Source: Halobacteriales archaeon QH_7_66_36
GTDB lineage: Archaea > Halobacteriota > Halobacteria > Halobacteriales > Haloarculaceae
Direction: 5' to 3'
Assembly: GCA_003021175.1 (NCBI GenBank)
Contig: PXQV01000013.1
Location: 83,903-147,902, forward strand
Length of the DNA stretch: 64,000 bases
Part shown: piece by piece, positions 34,528-43,917 of the stretch
Position numbering within the stretch: position 1 is the stretch's first letter
Layout of the letters: each line of letters begins with the position of its first letter
The notes under the pieces: generated by a model
Databases searched by the model: none
The model's input: only the letters and a program-made list of their open reading frames with translations
What the model was told of the DNA's origin: nothing
Position numbers and translations under genes: made by a program

Positions 34528-37127
34528 ATGAACTGGTGGTCGACGGAGCTATCCGGAACGACGAACCCTTTCGATTGGTCGAAATACGGGTCGTGCGCTT
34601 GAACGTCCAAGTGGCGTAGTCCCTCCGTTTCATCTATCTCTGTCAGGTTACCGAGTGCGTCTTTCGTTTCATCGTCACCGGGTCGAACCGGGACGGAAAG
34701 GCGAAGGGGCTTCGTTTCGTCGAGTAGCCGACGGAGACGCTCGTAGTCGTGTTCGTGTCTCGCAGCGTGGAGTTCTTCGACCGACTCCCGTTCCGAATCC
34801 GTTCTGGTGACAAACACGTCTACCGACCGGCGCTGGTCGATGAGAGATAGCTCGGCGAGTTCGTCTCCCATCGCGTTATCGACATGATCCGCGTACTCCT
34901 GACGCCCGACATCCTTGTCCTCGTGGAGCCGGTCGTAGTACTCCTCGACAGCTTTGCGAGCGACCGCAGTTTCGGTGAGCTCTCCGAGCCCGTTGCGGAC
35001 GGATTCGAGTGTCTCTGCGACGACCGGCAGGAGAGATACTCCTCGATTATAAATCGCTTCCGCCGGCGTCTTCTGCTGGTCGCCGGGAGCAGCGAGCCAC
35101 CAGACGACGACTCGCCCCTGTTCGCGCTCGAAGGATCGGTTGCAGCGTCCTGCGGCCTGCACAATACTGTCGATTGGTGCGAAATCCCGGAACACGTGGT
35201 CGAAGCTGATATCGACTCCAGCTTCGATGAGTTGGGTCGATATCACGACGAGCGCGTGGCCGTCGCTGGTGAGTTCCTTTGCGGTCTCGATGAGCTTCAG
35301 CCGATCAGCCGGTCGAAGACGGGTCGAAAGGTGGAGAAGCGCACGGTCGGACGCAGCCTTGACTCGCCCGGCGACTTCGCTCGGCTCGACATCGTCGACA
35401 CTGCCGACCGATGTTAGCTCCTCGCCGTACTTCGCTGCGACATCGACTGTCGATGCTGACTCCGAGACTCGGTCCGTGAGCTTTCTCGCGCTGTCTATCG
35501 TGTTACACACGGCGAGGGCTGACTCCTCCGCAGCGAGAACATCGCACAGCTCCGACGCGGCCTCGTCGTACGGCTTCGGCTCGGAGCCCTCCGCTGAATA
35601 CTGTTCTACCGAATCATCGAGTTCGTACGAAACACGGCTAGTGGCGTCGAAATACTCGTCGGGGTTCTCTACGAGCTCGGTTCGTTCCTCGAACAGCTCC
35701 GGCTGTGTTGCGGTCATCGCGATGACTGTCGCGTTGTACCGCTCCGTCAGCATCGTAACGAGCCGGGAGACGAGTTTCCACCACTCCAGCGGGAGGCTCT
35801 GTGGCTCGTCGAGAACGATCACGCTGTCGTGTAGCGAGGGGAGCTTCATCGACTGTCGGTTCTTCGGACCCGCGAGGCTCTCGAACAGCTGGACGAACGT
35901 CGAAACTGTCATTCCGGCTCGCCAGCTCTCCGCGAGCATCCCGGCGACGTCGTCGTTGCGGTCCGCATTATCGGCGTTCGTATCACCGGTAGCTTCCGTC
36001 ATCGTCGTCTCGGCGAGGTGGTGGTGGGCCGTCAGCAGCCCGCCGGCGGTGTCGGTCCGATAGATGTCCTCGATTTCGTCGACCACTTGGTCGATAATAC
36101 TCGTGAAAGGAAGCGCGTACACCACCCGGTTTCCCCCGAGCTGGTCCCGTATTGCGAGTGCAGCCGACACGCCCGTGAGCGTCTTTCCCATCCCTGTCGG
36201 TAGCGTGATCGTCGCTACGCCAGCTCCGTCGGTTGCGAACGACTGCGCGTTATCGAGGACGGTCTCGCGAGCTTTCGCTCGGTAATGATTGAGTTGCTCG
36301 AGCTTCGTCCCCTCCGCGGCTACATCTGCCTCGCTTTCGAGTTCGTCGATGTATTCGTTCAATCGCTGTAGCGACGGTCGACTGCCTTCGTACGTTCGCT
36401 CGGCGTTCACTGCACCCGCCGCGCTCGTTTTATCAGCGAGCACGAGCACACCCCAAGTCTGGAGAACGAGCGCGTAACACGATCTCGACAGCGCATCCTG
36501 CCTGACGCCGGGTATTCTCCCCGTGGTACCGACAGCATCTTCGATCTCATCTAACAAGTCGAGAAAGCCATCCCGGAAGGAGCCCCACTCTGCGTTGCCG
36601 TCAGTTGCTTTCTCGAATACGCTCGATGCGAGTTCTGGAACGTGTTCGTCGATGTCCTCGATCTGCTTCCAAACCGCAGTCTGTCGCTTTTCCTCCGAGT
36701 TCTGCTCGTCCGGCGAGATACCGTCGCGACGGTGAGACCGACTGTGAACGTACTCGGCGACATCGGGGAGCCGACCGTGGTGTTTCGCGACAGCGACGAA
36801 CCCTGCCAGACACGTCTCGGTGTCGAATCCCCTGGCGTCGAGGGCGTAGTAGGCGGCGAACGAGCCGATTGGCGCGTGGTATCGGTACATCTCCCTGTCG
36901 GGTTCTCCCGGCATCTCGTCGAGGTACTGCTGGAAGTACGTCGTCGCTTTGCCGAAATCGTGGACGTGTGCCAGCGTCTCCACGACGGCACGTACCGGCT
37001 CGCCGTTGGGCGTGGTTGCATCTCGCGGGACGACGTACTCGACACGCTCCGCGACGTCTTCCAGATGGTCGGTGAGTGAGACCCCGTCACGGTCGTCTTC
37101 CGGCGGGTGAGAGTACCGGACCGACAT
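34524..37127 (-). CDS. cas3: CRISPR-associated helicase/HD nuclease Cas3
   Basis: An 867-residue Cas3, the enzyme recruited by Cascade to nick and degrade target DNA. The N-terminal HD nuclease has H21 and the HD pair H56-D57 in HVHDFGKA, then VAVAKHHGRLPD. The SF2 helicase part has Walker A TGMGKT (311-316), Walker B as DEPQ (440-443), MTATQPEL, and motif VI-like QAAGRCNRS. I start at the ATG at 37127 (MSVRYSHPPE), one base after the cas5 stop; the frame extends to 37346 but that part overlaps cas5 and is unrelated to Cas3. No catalytic residue looks lost. Confidence 0.96.
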   Translation of the reverse strand: MSVRYSHPPEDDRDGVSLTDHLEDVAERVEYVVPRDATTPNGEPVRAVVETLAHVHDFGKATTYFQQYLDEMPGEPDREMYRYHAPIGSFAAYYALDARGFDTETCLAGFVAVAKHHGRLPDVAEYVHSRSHRRDGISPDEQNSEEKRQTAVWKQIEDIDEHVPELASSVFEKATDGNAEWGSFRDGFLDLLDEIEDAVGTTGRIPGVRQDALSRSCYALVLQTWGVLVLADKTSAAGAVNAERTYEGSRPSLQRLNEYIDELESEADVAAEGTKLEQLNHYRAKARETVLDNAQSFATDGAGVATITLPTGMGKTLTGVSAALAIRDQLGGNRVVYALPFTSIIDQVVDEIEDIYRTDTAGGLLTAHHHLAETTMTEATGDTNADNADRNDDVAGMLAESWRAGMTVSTFVQLFESLAGPKNRQSMKLPSLHDSVIVLDEPQSLPLEWWKLVSRLVTMLTERYNATVIAMTATQPELFEERTELVENPDEYFDATSRVSYELDDSVEQYSAEGSEPKPYDEAASELCDVLAAEESALAVCNTIDSARKLTDRVSESASTVDVAAKYGEELTSVGSVDDVEPSEVAGRVKAASDRALLHLSTRLRPADRLKLIETAKELTSDGHALVVISTQLIEAGVDISFDHVFRDFAPIDSIVQAAGRCNRSFEREQGRVVVWWLAAPGDQQKTPAEAIYNRGVSLLPVVAETLESVRNGLGELTETAVARKAVEEYYDRLHEDKDVGRQEYADHVDNAMGDELAELSLIDQRRSVDVFVTRTDSERESVEELHAARHEHDYERLRRLLDETKPLRLSVPVRPGDDETKDALGNLTEIDETEGLRHLDVQAHDPYFDQSKGFVVPDSSVDHQFI

Positions 37128-37128
37128 C

Positions 37129-37929
37129 TCAGACGAACACCACCGTTCGGTCACCGACGCGCGACGCCTCAACGTCTCGAACGCGGAGAGGCTCCGCATC
37201 TGGGCTGTACGTGTAGGAGGTGAACGCAGTCGTCGTGCGTCCTCCCGCATCGGTCTCCATGAAGGCTGGCGACTCTTCGAGTTGACATCTGGTCCGACTG
37301 TCGAGAACGACATCGTCAATCGCGTCCGGCACTGCCGAGTTGACATCCGTCACCTCGTCTCGCGGACCACTTTCGATGTCGAACTCACCGTGGTATTCGA
37401 TTTCCGCGAGATGCTCCGAGAGTCCGAGGCTCGGAACGTAGTGGGATTTTCCTGCTCTGAGAGCGTCCCTGAGCTCCCGATACCGCTCGTCGTTGTCGAG
37501 TGCGACATCGATTCGGTATTCGGGGTCAACGAGGACTTCGTAGTTGTGTTGCTGTCGGAGCTTACTCGGGTCGGGTAGCTTCACGCTTACTTTTCCCCGC
37601 GAGTTGAGCGACTGGAGGTCGCCATCCGCCGTCGACAGTGTATTCATCGGCATGTTCAGGGTCCGTATCTCGCTGACAGGCTCGATTGCGACCGCCGAGA
37701 CGCCCGGACCGAACAGCTCGTAGTAGCCGTCGCGCTCGATACCGAGTACCGCAGCAAGCAGTCCCGCGACGGTCGTTCGAGGTATTATCCGGTAGGTCTG
37801 TTTGACGATGTTGCCCTCGATACGACGAAAGTGGCCCCACGGGCCACGCAGTGTGAACGAAAGACAGCGCTCCGGAAACTCGGCGCTGTCGTCCGATTCC
37901 CCCTCGGGCGATTCCTGCTCCATCGTCAC
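37129..37929 (-). CDS. cas5: Cascade subunit Cas5 (type I-B)
   Basis: A 266-residue RAMP subunit that caps the 5' handle of crRNA in the I-B Cascade. The RAMP strand CLSFTLRGPWGHFRR and the following YRIIPRTTVAGLLAAVLGI are characteristic of Cas5h-type proteins. The start is GTG at 37929, overlapping the cas7 TGA by 4 nt, or ATG at 37923. The N-terminus (about residues 4-16) is acidic and probably disordered, as in halophile proteins. Confidence 0.94.
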   Translation of the reverse strand: MTMEQESPEGESDDSAEFPERCLSFTLRGPWGHFRRIEGNIVKQTYRIIPRTTVAGLLAAVLGIERDGYYELFGPGVSAVAIEPVSEIRTLNMPMNTLSTADGDLQSLNSRGKVSVKLPDPSKLRQQHNYEVLVDPEYRIDVALDNDERYRELRDALRAGKSHYVPSLGLSEHLAEIEYHGEFDIESGPRDEVTDVNSAVPDAIDDVVLDSRTRCQLEESPAFMETDAGGRTTTAFTSYTYSPDAEPLRVRDVEASRVGDRTVVFV

Positions 37930-39011
37930 TCGCCTTCTTCGCCAGATGGTAACGTGTCGGTGTGTTCGTCGTACACGTCGATGATTTCGACGGCGTCACT
38001 CCCGACCTTGGCTTCGAGTGCGTCGTACAGCAGAGTTGGCCCACCGACTTCGCCCTCGTAGGATACAGGGAGTATGTCGCTGGCGACTATACGAACCCGC
38101 TCGATTCGCTCGCTCGCGTTCGAGAGGCGTTCGACGAACCCATCGACATCGACTGTCAGATCCCTAACGTTCCGGAGTTCCTCCTCGGCTTCGGACGCTG
38201 ATTCGTCGAGTTTGAGGTCCTTATCGAGACCACCGAGGTGGTAACTCTCCTCGCTGTACTCGACGCGACAGTAGAGCCGGGGTTCCTGCCCGACCTTGCT
38301 CCGGCTGATGGTCTGGTTTTTCAGCGCCCGCCAACAGAGGGTGTCGAGGCGCTCGACATCCGCGACGGTGAGTCCCGTATCTTCCGCCCCGTGTTCGTCA
38401 ACGAGACCGTGGAACCGTATCAGTCCGTACTGGATACGGTGGTCGTCGAGGTCGAATCCCCCCTGTTCTTTTTCTCCCTGTGTGGCGATGACGCTCGTCA
38501 GGCTGTCGTACTCCTCGTTCTCGTTGACGGCGTGCATCGATTTCCCCGGTGAGAACTGCACCGGCCCGGTGAAATGGTCGGGAAGATGATTGCCGTACTC
38601 GTCCGCAGCGTCGACCGACATCGTCGCCCCGAAATACCGCACGTCGACGCTGTTGTTCAGAAACGCACCGAAGACGTCCTCGCGGAACTGCGCGGCTTCC
38701 GCATCGTCGTCAAGGTCGTACTCGTCGGGCTCGACGTCTTTTAGACGGTCTTCGAGGAGGTCCTCTCGCGTCGCCTGATACCCTTCCTCGGAGTGTACGT
38801 TCCGGATGTAGACCCCGTGGCCGTCGTCATCCAGCTGGTCACGGAGGTATCGCTTCAGCCGTACGTCGGTGACGATGGCCTGCTGCGTCTGTGGGTCGAT
38901 TCGTGGGCGGTTCGAGCCGCTCAGCGGGTTGCCGTTCGGGTTCGCATCGACTGCGTCGTACAGGAAAACGATCTCGGAACGGTTCTCGACGGTGTCTGTG
39001 GTTTCGGGCAT
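37926..39011 (-). CDS. cas7: Cascade backbone subunit Cas7 (Csh2-type)
   Basis: A 361-residue Cas7, the repeated backbone subunit coating the crRNA spacer. Key family segments are SEIVFLYDAVDANPNGNPL near the N-terminus, RPRIDPQTQQAIVTDVRLKR, DVRYFGATM and the FTGPVQFSPGKSMHAV segment. The start ATG at 39011 is one base from the cas8b stop (39013). Expected to be the most abundant Cas protein in the complex. Confidence 0.96.
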   Translation of the reverse strand: MPETTDTVENRSEIVFLYDAVDANPNGNPLSGSNRPRIDPQTQQAIVTDVRLKRYLRDQLDDDGHGVYIRNVHSEEGYQATREDLLEDRLKDVEPDEYDLDDDAEAAQFREDVFGAFLNNSVDVRYFGATMSVDAADEYGNHLPDHFTGPVQFSPGKSMHAVNENEEYDSLTSVIATQGEKEQGGFDLDDHRIQYGLIRFHGLVDEHGAEDTGLTVADVERLDTLCWRALKNQTISRSKVGQEPRLYCRVEYSEESYHLGGLDKDLKLDESASEAEEELRNVRDLTVDVDGFVERLSNASERIERVRIVASDILPVSYEGEVGGPTLLYDALEAKVGSDAVEIIDVYDEHTDTLPSGEEGE

Positions 39012-39012
39012 G

Positions 39013-41130
39013 TTAGGAACTCTCCTCCGCGCTTTCGTCGTTCGTACTCTCCCAATCGGGGTGGTCGTTCATCCCGTACGTGACCCCGAGTGCGTAGTAG
39101 AATCGGAGATCATCGGTTCCGATTTTCCAATTGTCGGGGTCAGGTTGGAGTATCGTCTCTCTGAGTCGATCTACCACGTGTTCGAAAAGCGTTATCGTGC
39201 GGTCTTCGCCCCGGGTGTACGTGAGTGTCTTGCCGATGGTCTCCTGTGTCACCTTCTTGATTCGCGCCTGTGTGATCGATTTCACGGGGAACTGGTCGAC
39301 CAAGGTGGTCGAACGGTCTTCGCTGTACCCCTGATAGCTCCCGACCTCACCGACGAGCGCGCCGAGGAGGAACGACCCCCGCCGCTGGTCGTTTATCGGC
39401 TTGTCCTCGTCCGGTGCGAGCGCCGGCGTGTTTTCGATGAACGTTTCGAGTTTCCGCGCGGCGGGATTCCCGCCGTCCGCTCTCGCTTGACTTTCTTCGA
39501 TTGTTGTCATGGTGTGTTGTTTATACGTTGGCTCTCGGGTAATCGGCTCCTTCGCGGGATCCGTCGTTGTCAGCAGATCGAGTCCGTCGGTCGCGAGCGC
39601 GCACAGCTGCGCGAACTGCCCCGCGACGAGGAACGACGGGAAGCCTTCGACATCCTCGTCGTCCTCTTCGGTGACGATCCGGTCGACGTACTCTTCGAGT
39701 ATCGTTTCGACCGCGATACTATCGCCGCTCAGGACGCTGACGAGTGCTTCTATCCGCGGGTCGTCAGCATCGGCATCCGTATCATCCCGCTCGGCGAACG
39801 TCTGGTAGAAGTACCAGCCAGTCGAGACGGAGCGAAGTGCCTCGTTGTTCGAAACGAGCAGGTCCCAGTTCTCGTTCTTCCGGAAGGGTGCCGTCCAACC
39901 TGTCTCGGATTCGAATGCGCTCGTCTCCGAAAGGATACGGTTGTGTTCGGTGGCGAGCTCTTGGGGGTAGAGCAGCCGGCCGTTCAGCGTCTCACCGAAG
40001 ACGTCGTATCGTGACATCTGGTGTGGCATGACGGCCGAGACGTAGAAACGAAACTCCTCTTCTCTCTTACCGAACTGCTCGTACGCCCGCTCGATAGGTG
40101 TCAAATCGTCGTCCGCGGTCGCCGCCTGTTGGAGTAGTTCGTACAGGTCACGTGCCCTCTCGACGGAGGGCGAGCCGAAAAAGTACGGTAGATAGTACAC
40201 TTTCGCTCCGAACGTCCGATACGTACACGCCTCGACGAACGTGTCGGCGTTCATGACGGTCACGGCGGCGTCCTCCGAAATCGGATGCGACCGCCACGCC
40301 TCCTCGATATCGAGTCCGGGGAACGTCTCGAGCTGCTTGCCGAGATAGTAGTTCTGCGGGTCTTCGGACGTTCCGACCGTTCGGGCTGGCCGTCCCGTCA
40401 CGATGTCCGTCGCGTCCCCGGACGAATCGGATGCCTTGTTCTTCGTGACGAGCTTCGAGAGCTTGCGCTGCCGCATCGCCTCCTTGAACACCTCGATATC
40501 GTCGGGCCACAGATACTCCCCGTCCGGGTCGAGCTTGACTTGGACAGTGAGTAGTGCAGTCGCCGACTCGCCATCGAGAGCGGTGTGGAGTTCGGATTCG
40601 ATCTCCTCAAGCGCGTCGTCGCTGGTGCCGAGCGCTTCGAGAGCATCGATTATCCAGCCGTCATCGTGGCTGTCGCTCGTCCGTCGAACCACGTCATCAG
40701 TCGCCCACTTCGTTAGCCGCTCCTTGGCGTATCGCGCCAGTTTTTCCGGGGCGCTGTTTCGGCCTGCTTGGTGGGTTATGCTGTGGTCGATCCCGCGAGC
40801 TGCCGGATATTTACAGTGCGAAACCTTTCGGACCCGTTCGTCGCTGTACCGCGTCAGCCAGACCGGCCCTCGGTCGTCGTCAGCCAGCTTCGGCTCCGCT
40901 TCGGAGAGGTCGACACGAACGACGATGAGGCTATCGGCGGTGTCGACGAGGTCGTCGGCAGCGTCGGGGGTGAGATACGAGGCGTATTCGCCGCCACCGG
41001 TCGTCGCGAGCGTGTAGAGCTTTCCGTAGAGGTACTGCAACCCCCGAAGTGAGCTAACCGGAGAGTCCGGCAACTCTTGGGAAAGCTCCTCGTCCGAGTA
41101 TTCCTCTCGGAACTCCTCAGGCGAGAGCAT
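39013..41130 (-). CDS. cas8b: Cascade large subunit Cas8b (Csh1-type)
   Basis: A 705-residue large subunit that recognises the PAM and recruits Cas3. It is assigned by size, operon position and haloarchaeal Cas8b segments such as SSLRGLQYLYGKLYTLATTGGGEYASYL, with the DRRGSFLLG-like segment QRRGSFLLGALVGEVGSYQ near the C-terminus and an acidic Ser-rich end. I start at the ATG at 41130 (MLSPEEF); a longer form from 41154 would add eight residues (MKRNWRER) and overlap cas6 more. The 14-nt overlap with cas6 suggests coupling. Confidence 0.92.
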   Translation of the reverse strand: MLSPEEFREEYSDEELSQELPDSPVSSLRGLQYLYGKLYTLATTGGGEYASYLTPDAADDLVDTADSLIVVRVDLSEAEPKLADDDRGPVWLTRYSDERVRKVSHCKYPAARGIDHSITHQAGRNSAPEKLARYAKERLTKWATDDVVRRTSDSHDDGWIIDALEALGTSDDALEEIESELHTALDGESATALLTVQVKLDPDGEYLWPDDIEVFKEAMRQRKLSKLVTKNKASDSSGDATDIVTGRPARTVGTSEDPQNYYLGKQLETFPGLDIEEAWRSHPISEDAAVTVMNADTFVEACTYRTFGAKVYYLPYFFGSPSVERARDLYELLQQAATADDDLTPIERAYEQFGKREEEFRFYVSAVMPHQMSRYDVFGETLNGRLLYPQELATEHNRILSETSAFESETGWTAPFRKNENWDLLVSNNEALRSVSTGWYFYQTFAERDDTDADADDPRIEALVSVLSGDSIAVETILEEYVDRIVTEEDDEDVEGFPSFLVAGQFAQLCALATDGLDLLTTTDPAKEPITREPTYKQHTMTTIEESQARADGGNPAARKLETFIENTPALAPDEDKPINDQRRGSFLLGALVGEVGSYQGYSEDRSTTLVDQFPVKSITQARIKKVTQETIGKTLTYTRGEDRTITLFEHVVDRLRETILQPDPDNWKIGTDDLRFYYALGVTYGMNDHPDWESTNDESAEESS

Positions 41131-41929
41131 CCTCTCCCTCCAGTTCCGTTTCACCGGGCCGCGTGCGCTCGGTGATGTTCACGAACCCAAAGCCAAGCGA
41201 GTTTCGTTCGCCGACCCCGCAGTCGAGTGCGAGGTTCAGATGCCGGCGGTGGTCGTCGTCCCTGACGGTGTACTCGAACCGCCACTTGCTCAGCACCCAC
41301 GTCTCCCGGTGGCCTTCGGTCACGGTCACCGGGATCGCGAACGTCTTGATGAGCTCGTAGCCGTCGAAGAGCTCCCCGTCGACATCCGACGGTCCCGGCA
41401 GGTAATCGGGACAGAACAGCCCGTGTTTCCTATCGAGGTTCGATTCGAGCTGGTTCCGGAACGGTTCCATCGTGTGCTCGGGACGCCAGAACTCTGCCTC
41501 GTCGTGGTCGGTCTCGATGCCGTACTCCTCGAAGCGCCACGGCGGAATGCGAACCAGCACCCCGGTTCCGGTCTCGATACTGCCGGAGGTCCCCGGCTCC
41601 CCGACATCGGGCGACAGCGCACTCACGTCGGTCACCTCGAAGGGCATTTCGCCGATGTTCAACTCGGTGTCGTCCTGCAGGTCGGCAGCGACGTGGGCGA
41701 GCAGTCCCTCGTCCGTCGCCGCGACCAGCAGCGTCCGTTCGTCGCCCTCCTGCATATCGCCGGGCGGAAACGGATTGCTGTACGTGAACGGCTTCGGACG
41801 ATTCTCGTCGTGTGTCTCGCCGTACTCGGTCCCTTCGAGCGCGTTCCATATCCGGCCGCGAAGCTTGTTGTGGTAGCTGTTGTCGTATGCCGCGTCCATC
41901 CGCGCGCGGAGGCGAACCAGAATCCGCAT
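41117..41929 (-). CDS. cas6: CRISPR RNA endoribonuclease Cas6 (I-B)
   Basis: A 270-residue Cas6, which cuts pre-crRNA in each repeat and leaves the 8-nt GUUGAAGC-type handle. The N-terminus MRILVRLRARMDAAYDNSYHNKL places His20 in the helix that supplies the catalytic histidine in Haloferax Cas6. The glycine-rich RNA-binding loop GVGERNSLGFGFVN lies at 238-251. First gene of the operon; it must process both repeat types in this locus unless another Cas6 exists elsewhere. No strong TATA box is seen at the ideal distance; CTATAAG on the minus strand near 41998-42003 is a candidate with a 40-nt leader. Confidence 0.95.
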   Translation of the reverse strand: MRILVRLRARMDAAYDNSYHNKLRGRIWNALEGTEYGETHDENRPKPFTYSNPFPPGDMQEGDERTLLVAATDEGLLAHVAADLQDDTELNIGEMPFEVTDVSALSPDVGEPGTSGSIETGTGVLVRIPPWRFEEYGIETDHDEAEFWRPEHTMEPFRNQLESNLDRKHGLFCPDYLPGPSDVDGELFDGYELIKTFAIPVTVTEGHRETWVLSKWRFEYTVRDDDHRRHLNLALDCGVGERNSLGFGFVNITERTRPGETELEGEDALA

Positions 41930-42005
41930 CTATCGGATCACTCGGTTACCCACCTATTCTGTACAATCATTACATCCGCCCTGACAATAGTAGACACTTA
42001 TAGCT

Positions 42006-42218
42006 GTGTTGACCGGGGTGAAAGTGGTTGAGATTAAATTCGGCTCTCGGGGCTGTTGTGTCGTGGGAGCGTTCCCAGTTCGATCCGATGGCACGAGTCT
42101 TGGCGGCATCTTCGTCGTATTTCGTCGACCCGAGGAGGTTCGATGGTTACTGCGGGTCGATGGAGTATGCTTATTGGAAACAGCCTCGAACGTAACTCTA
42201 TGCCCAGTATTGGGCATG
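42006..42218 (+). promoter_or_regulatory. Leader of CRISPR array 2
   Basis: Part of the 289-nt gap (41930-42218) from which the cas operon and array 2 diverge. TATGCTTATTG at 42166-42176 is a TATA-like element that would start transcription about 20 nt before the first repeat. A perfect 7-bp inverted repeat (ATGCCCA/TGGGCAT, loop GTAT, 42200-42217) lies next to the first repeat, as in leader 1. The left end of the leader is a guess. Confidence 0.65.
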
Positions 42219-43882
42219 GTTTCAGACGGTCCCTCGTGGGGTTGAAGCCAGCGCTTGCGAGGCACACTGTGTCGGAGATCGTCGGTTTCAGACGGTCCCT
42301 CGTGGGGTTGAAGCCACGCCCGCCATAGCGTCGTTTGGGATGGAATGCCGGTTTCAGACGGTCCCTCGTGGGGTTGAAGCAACCGGGATAACCCACGGCC
42401 CTCCGCCCTCCGTCCTGGTTTCAGACGGTCCCTCGTGGGGTTGAAGCCGTGGATTGTTTCGCCGTCCGAGTTTTTGAATTTAGTTTCAGACGGTCCCTCG
42501 TGGGGTTGAAGCGCGCCCGCCAGCAGCGTCACGAAGTACGACAGCGAGTTTCAGACGGTCCCTCGTGGGGTTGAAGCCCCCGCTGCTCGCCGCCGTCGGG
42601 GACGGACTGCGAATGTTTCAGACGGTCCCTCGTGGGGTTGAAGCTGACTCAGAGACGCGTAAAGGATTCACACCAGAACGTTTCAGACGGTCCCTCGTGG
42701 GGTTGAAGCGAGTTTGCGCTACCGACGCTCGTCTCGTGGCCGGGTTTCAGACGGTCCCTCGTGGGGTTGAAGCAGTCTGCGGCGTGATTTTTTCGTGCCG
42801 ATTCCTCCGTTTCAGACGGTCCCTCGTGGGGTTGAAGCGAGTCGTGGCAACTGAAAGCCGAACAGGAGTGGGTGTTTCAGACGGTCCCTCGTGGGGTTGA
42901 AGCCCGATCATCCGGTCCTCGTAGCTGTGCTGTCGCTCGTTTCAGACGGTCCCTCGTGGGGTTGAAGCGGACGGAAGTAGCCGTTACGCTTGTTGTAGCG
43001 CATAGTTTCAGACGGTCCCTCGTGGGGTTGAAGCGAGGCACTCAACGCCAGCCTTCTCGCCACCGAGACGGTTTCAGACGGTCCCTCGTGGGGTTGAAGC
43101 ACTCCGCGCCCGTCGTATGTGGAGGCTGTGGCTATCGTTTCAGACGGTCCCTCGTGGGGTTGAAGCCCCGCGGGCTACGTCCAGTTTACCGGGACGACGA
43201 CCGTTTCAGACGGTCCCTCGTGGGGTTGAAGCAGTCCCTTGTCGCTGAAGGTAGCCAATTCTCGGTCGTTTCAGACGGTCCCTCGTGGGGTTGAAGCAAC
43301 GACTGGGCCAACGGCGGAAGCGACGCCGCCGTGTTTCAGACGGTCCCTCGTGGGGTTGAAGCCAGCGGCGAACGGCTGTCCATGTCTATGGACATGGTTT
43401 CAGACGGTCCCTCGTGGGGTTGAAGCCTGGAATACGTCCGGGACGAAATCATGCCGTACGTCGTTTCAGACGGTCCCTCGTGGGGTTGAAGCCGGGATAG
43501 CGTCGACGGCGTCCGAGATTAGGGGGACGTTTCAGACGGTCCCTCGTGGGGTTGAAGCAGACTGTCGGCCATTAGTCGACCCCCATACCCGAGTTTCAGA
43601 CGGTCCCTCGTGGGGTTGAAGCTCACGGACGCGGACGACCCGCGTCGCCAGACGTGTTTCAGACGGTCCCTCGTGGGGTTGAAGCCTCGAACTCATCGAG
43701 CAACGTGGAGCGTTGCTCCTGTTTCAGACGGTCCCTCGTGGGGTTGAAGCACGCTGAAGAACGCGCCGCCGCGGAGCTCGAAGCCGGTTTCAGACGGTCC
43801 CTCGTGGGGTTGAAGCAGGAGGTAGTCGTACTCAAGGGCGTCCCGCGTTGAGGCTTCAGATGGACCCTCGTGAGGTTGAAGC
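42219..43882 (+). CRISPR. CRISPR array 2, 25 spacers
   Basis: 25 intact 30-nt repeats (starts 42219 to 43787) and one degenerate repeat at 43853-43882, giving 25 spacers of 34-37 nt. The repeat reads GTTTCAGACGGTCCCTCGTG then GGGTTGAAGC on the plus strand, the crRNA sense, so transcription runs away from the cas operon. Relative to array 1 it differs at two positions (12 and 17 of the repeat). The degenerate repeat and decayed units are at the high-coordinate end, the old end. All ORFs here are repeat translation. Confidence 0.97.
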
Positions 43883-43917
43883 TAGATGCACGAGGAAATC
43901 AACTCGTGTCCGGTGCA

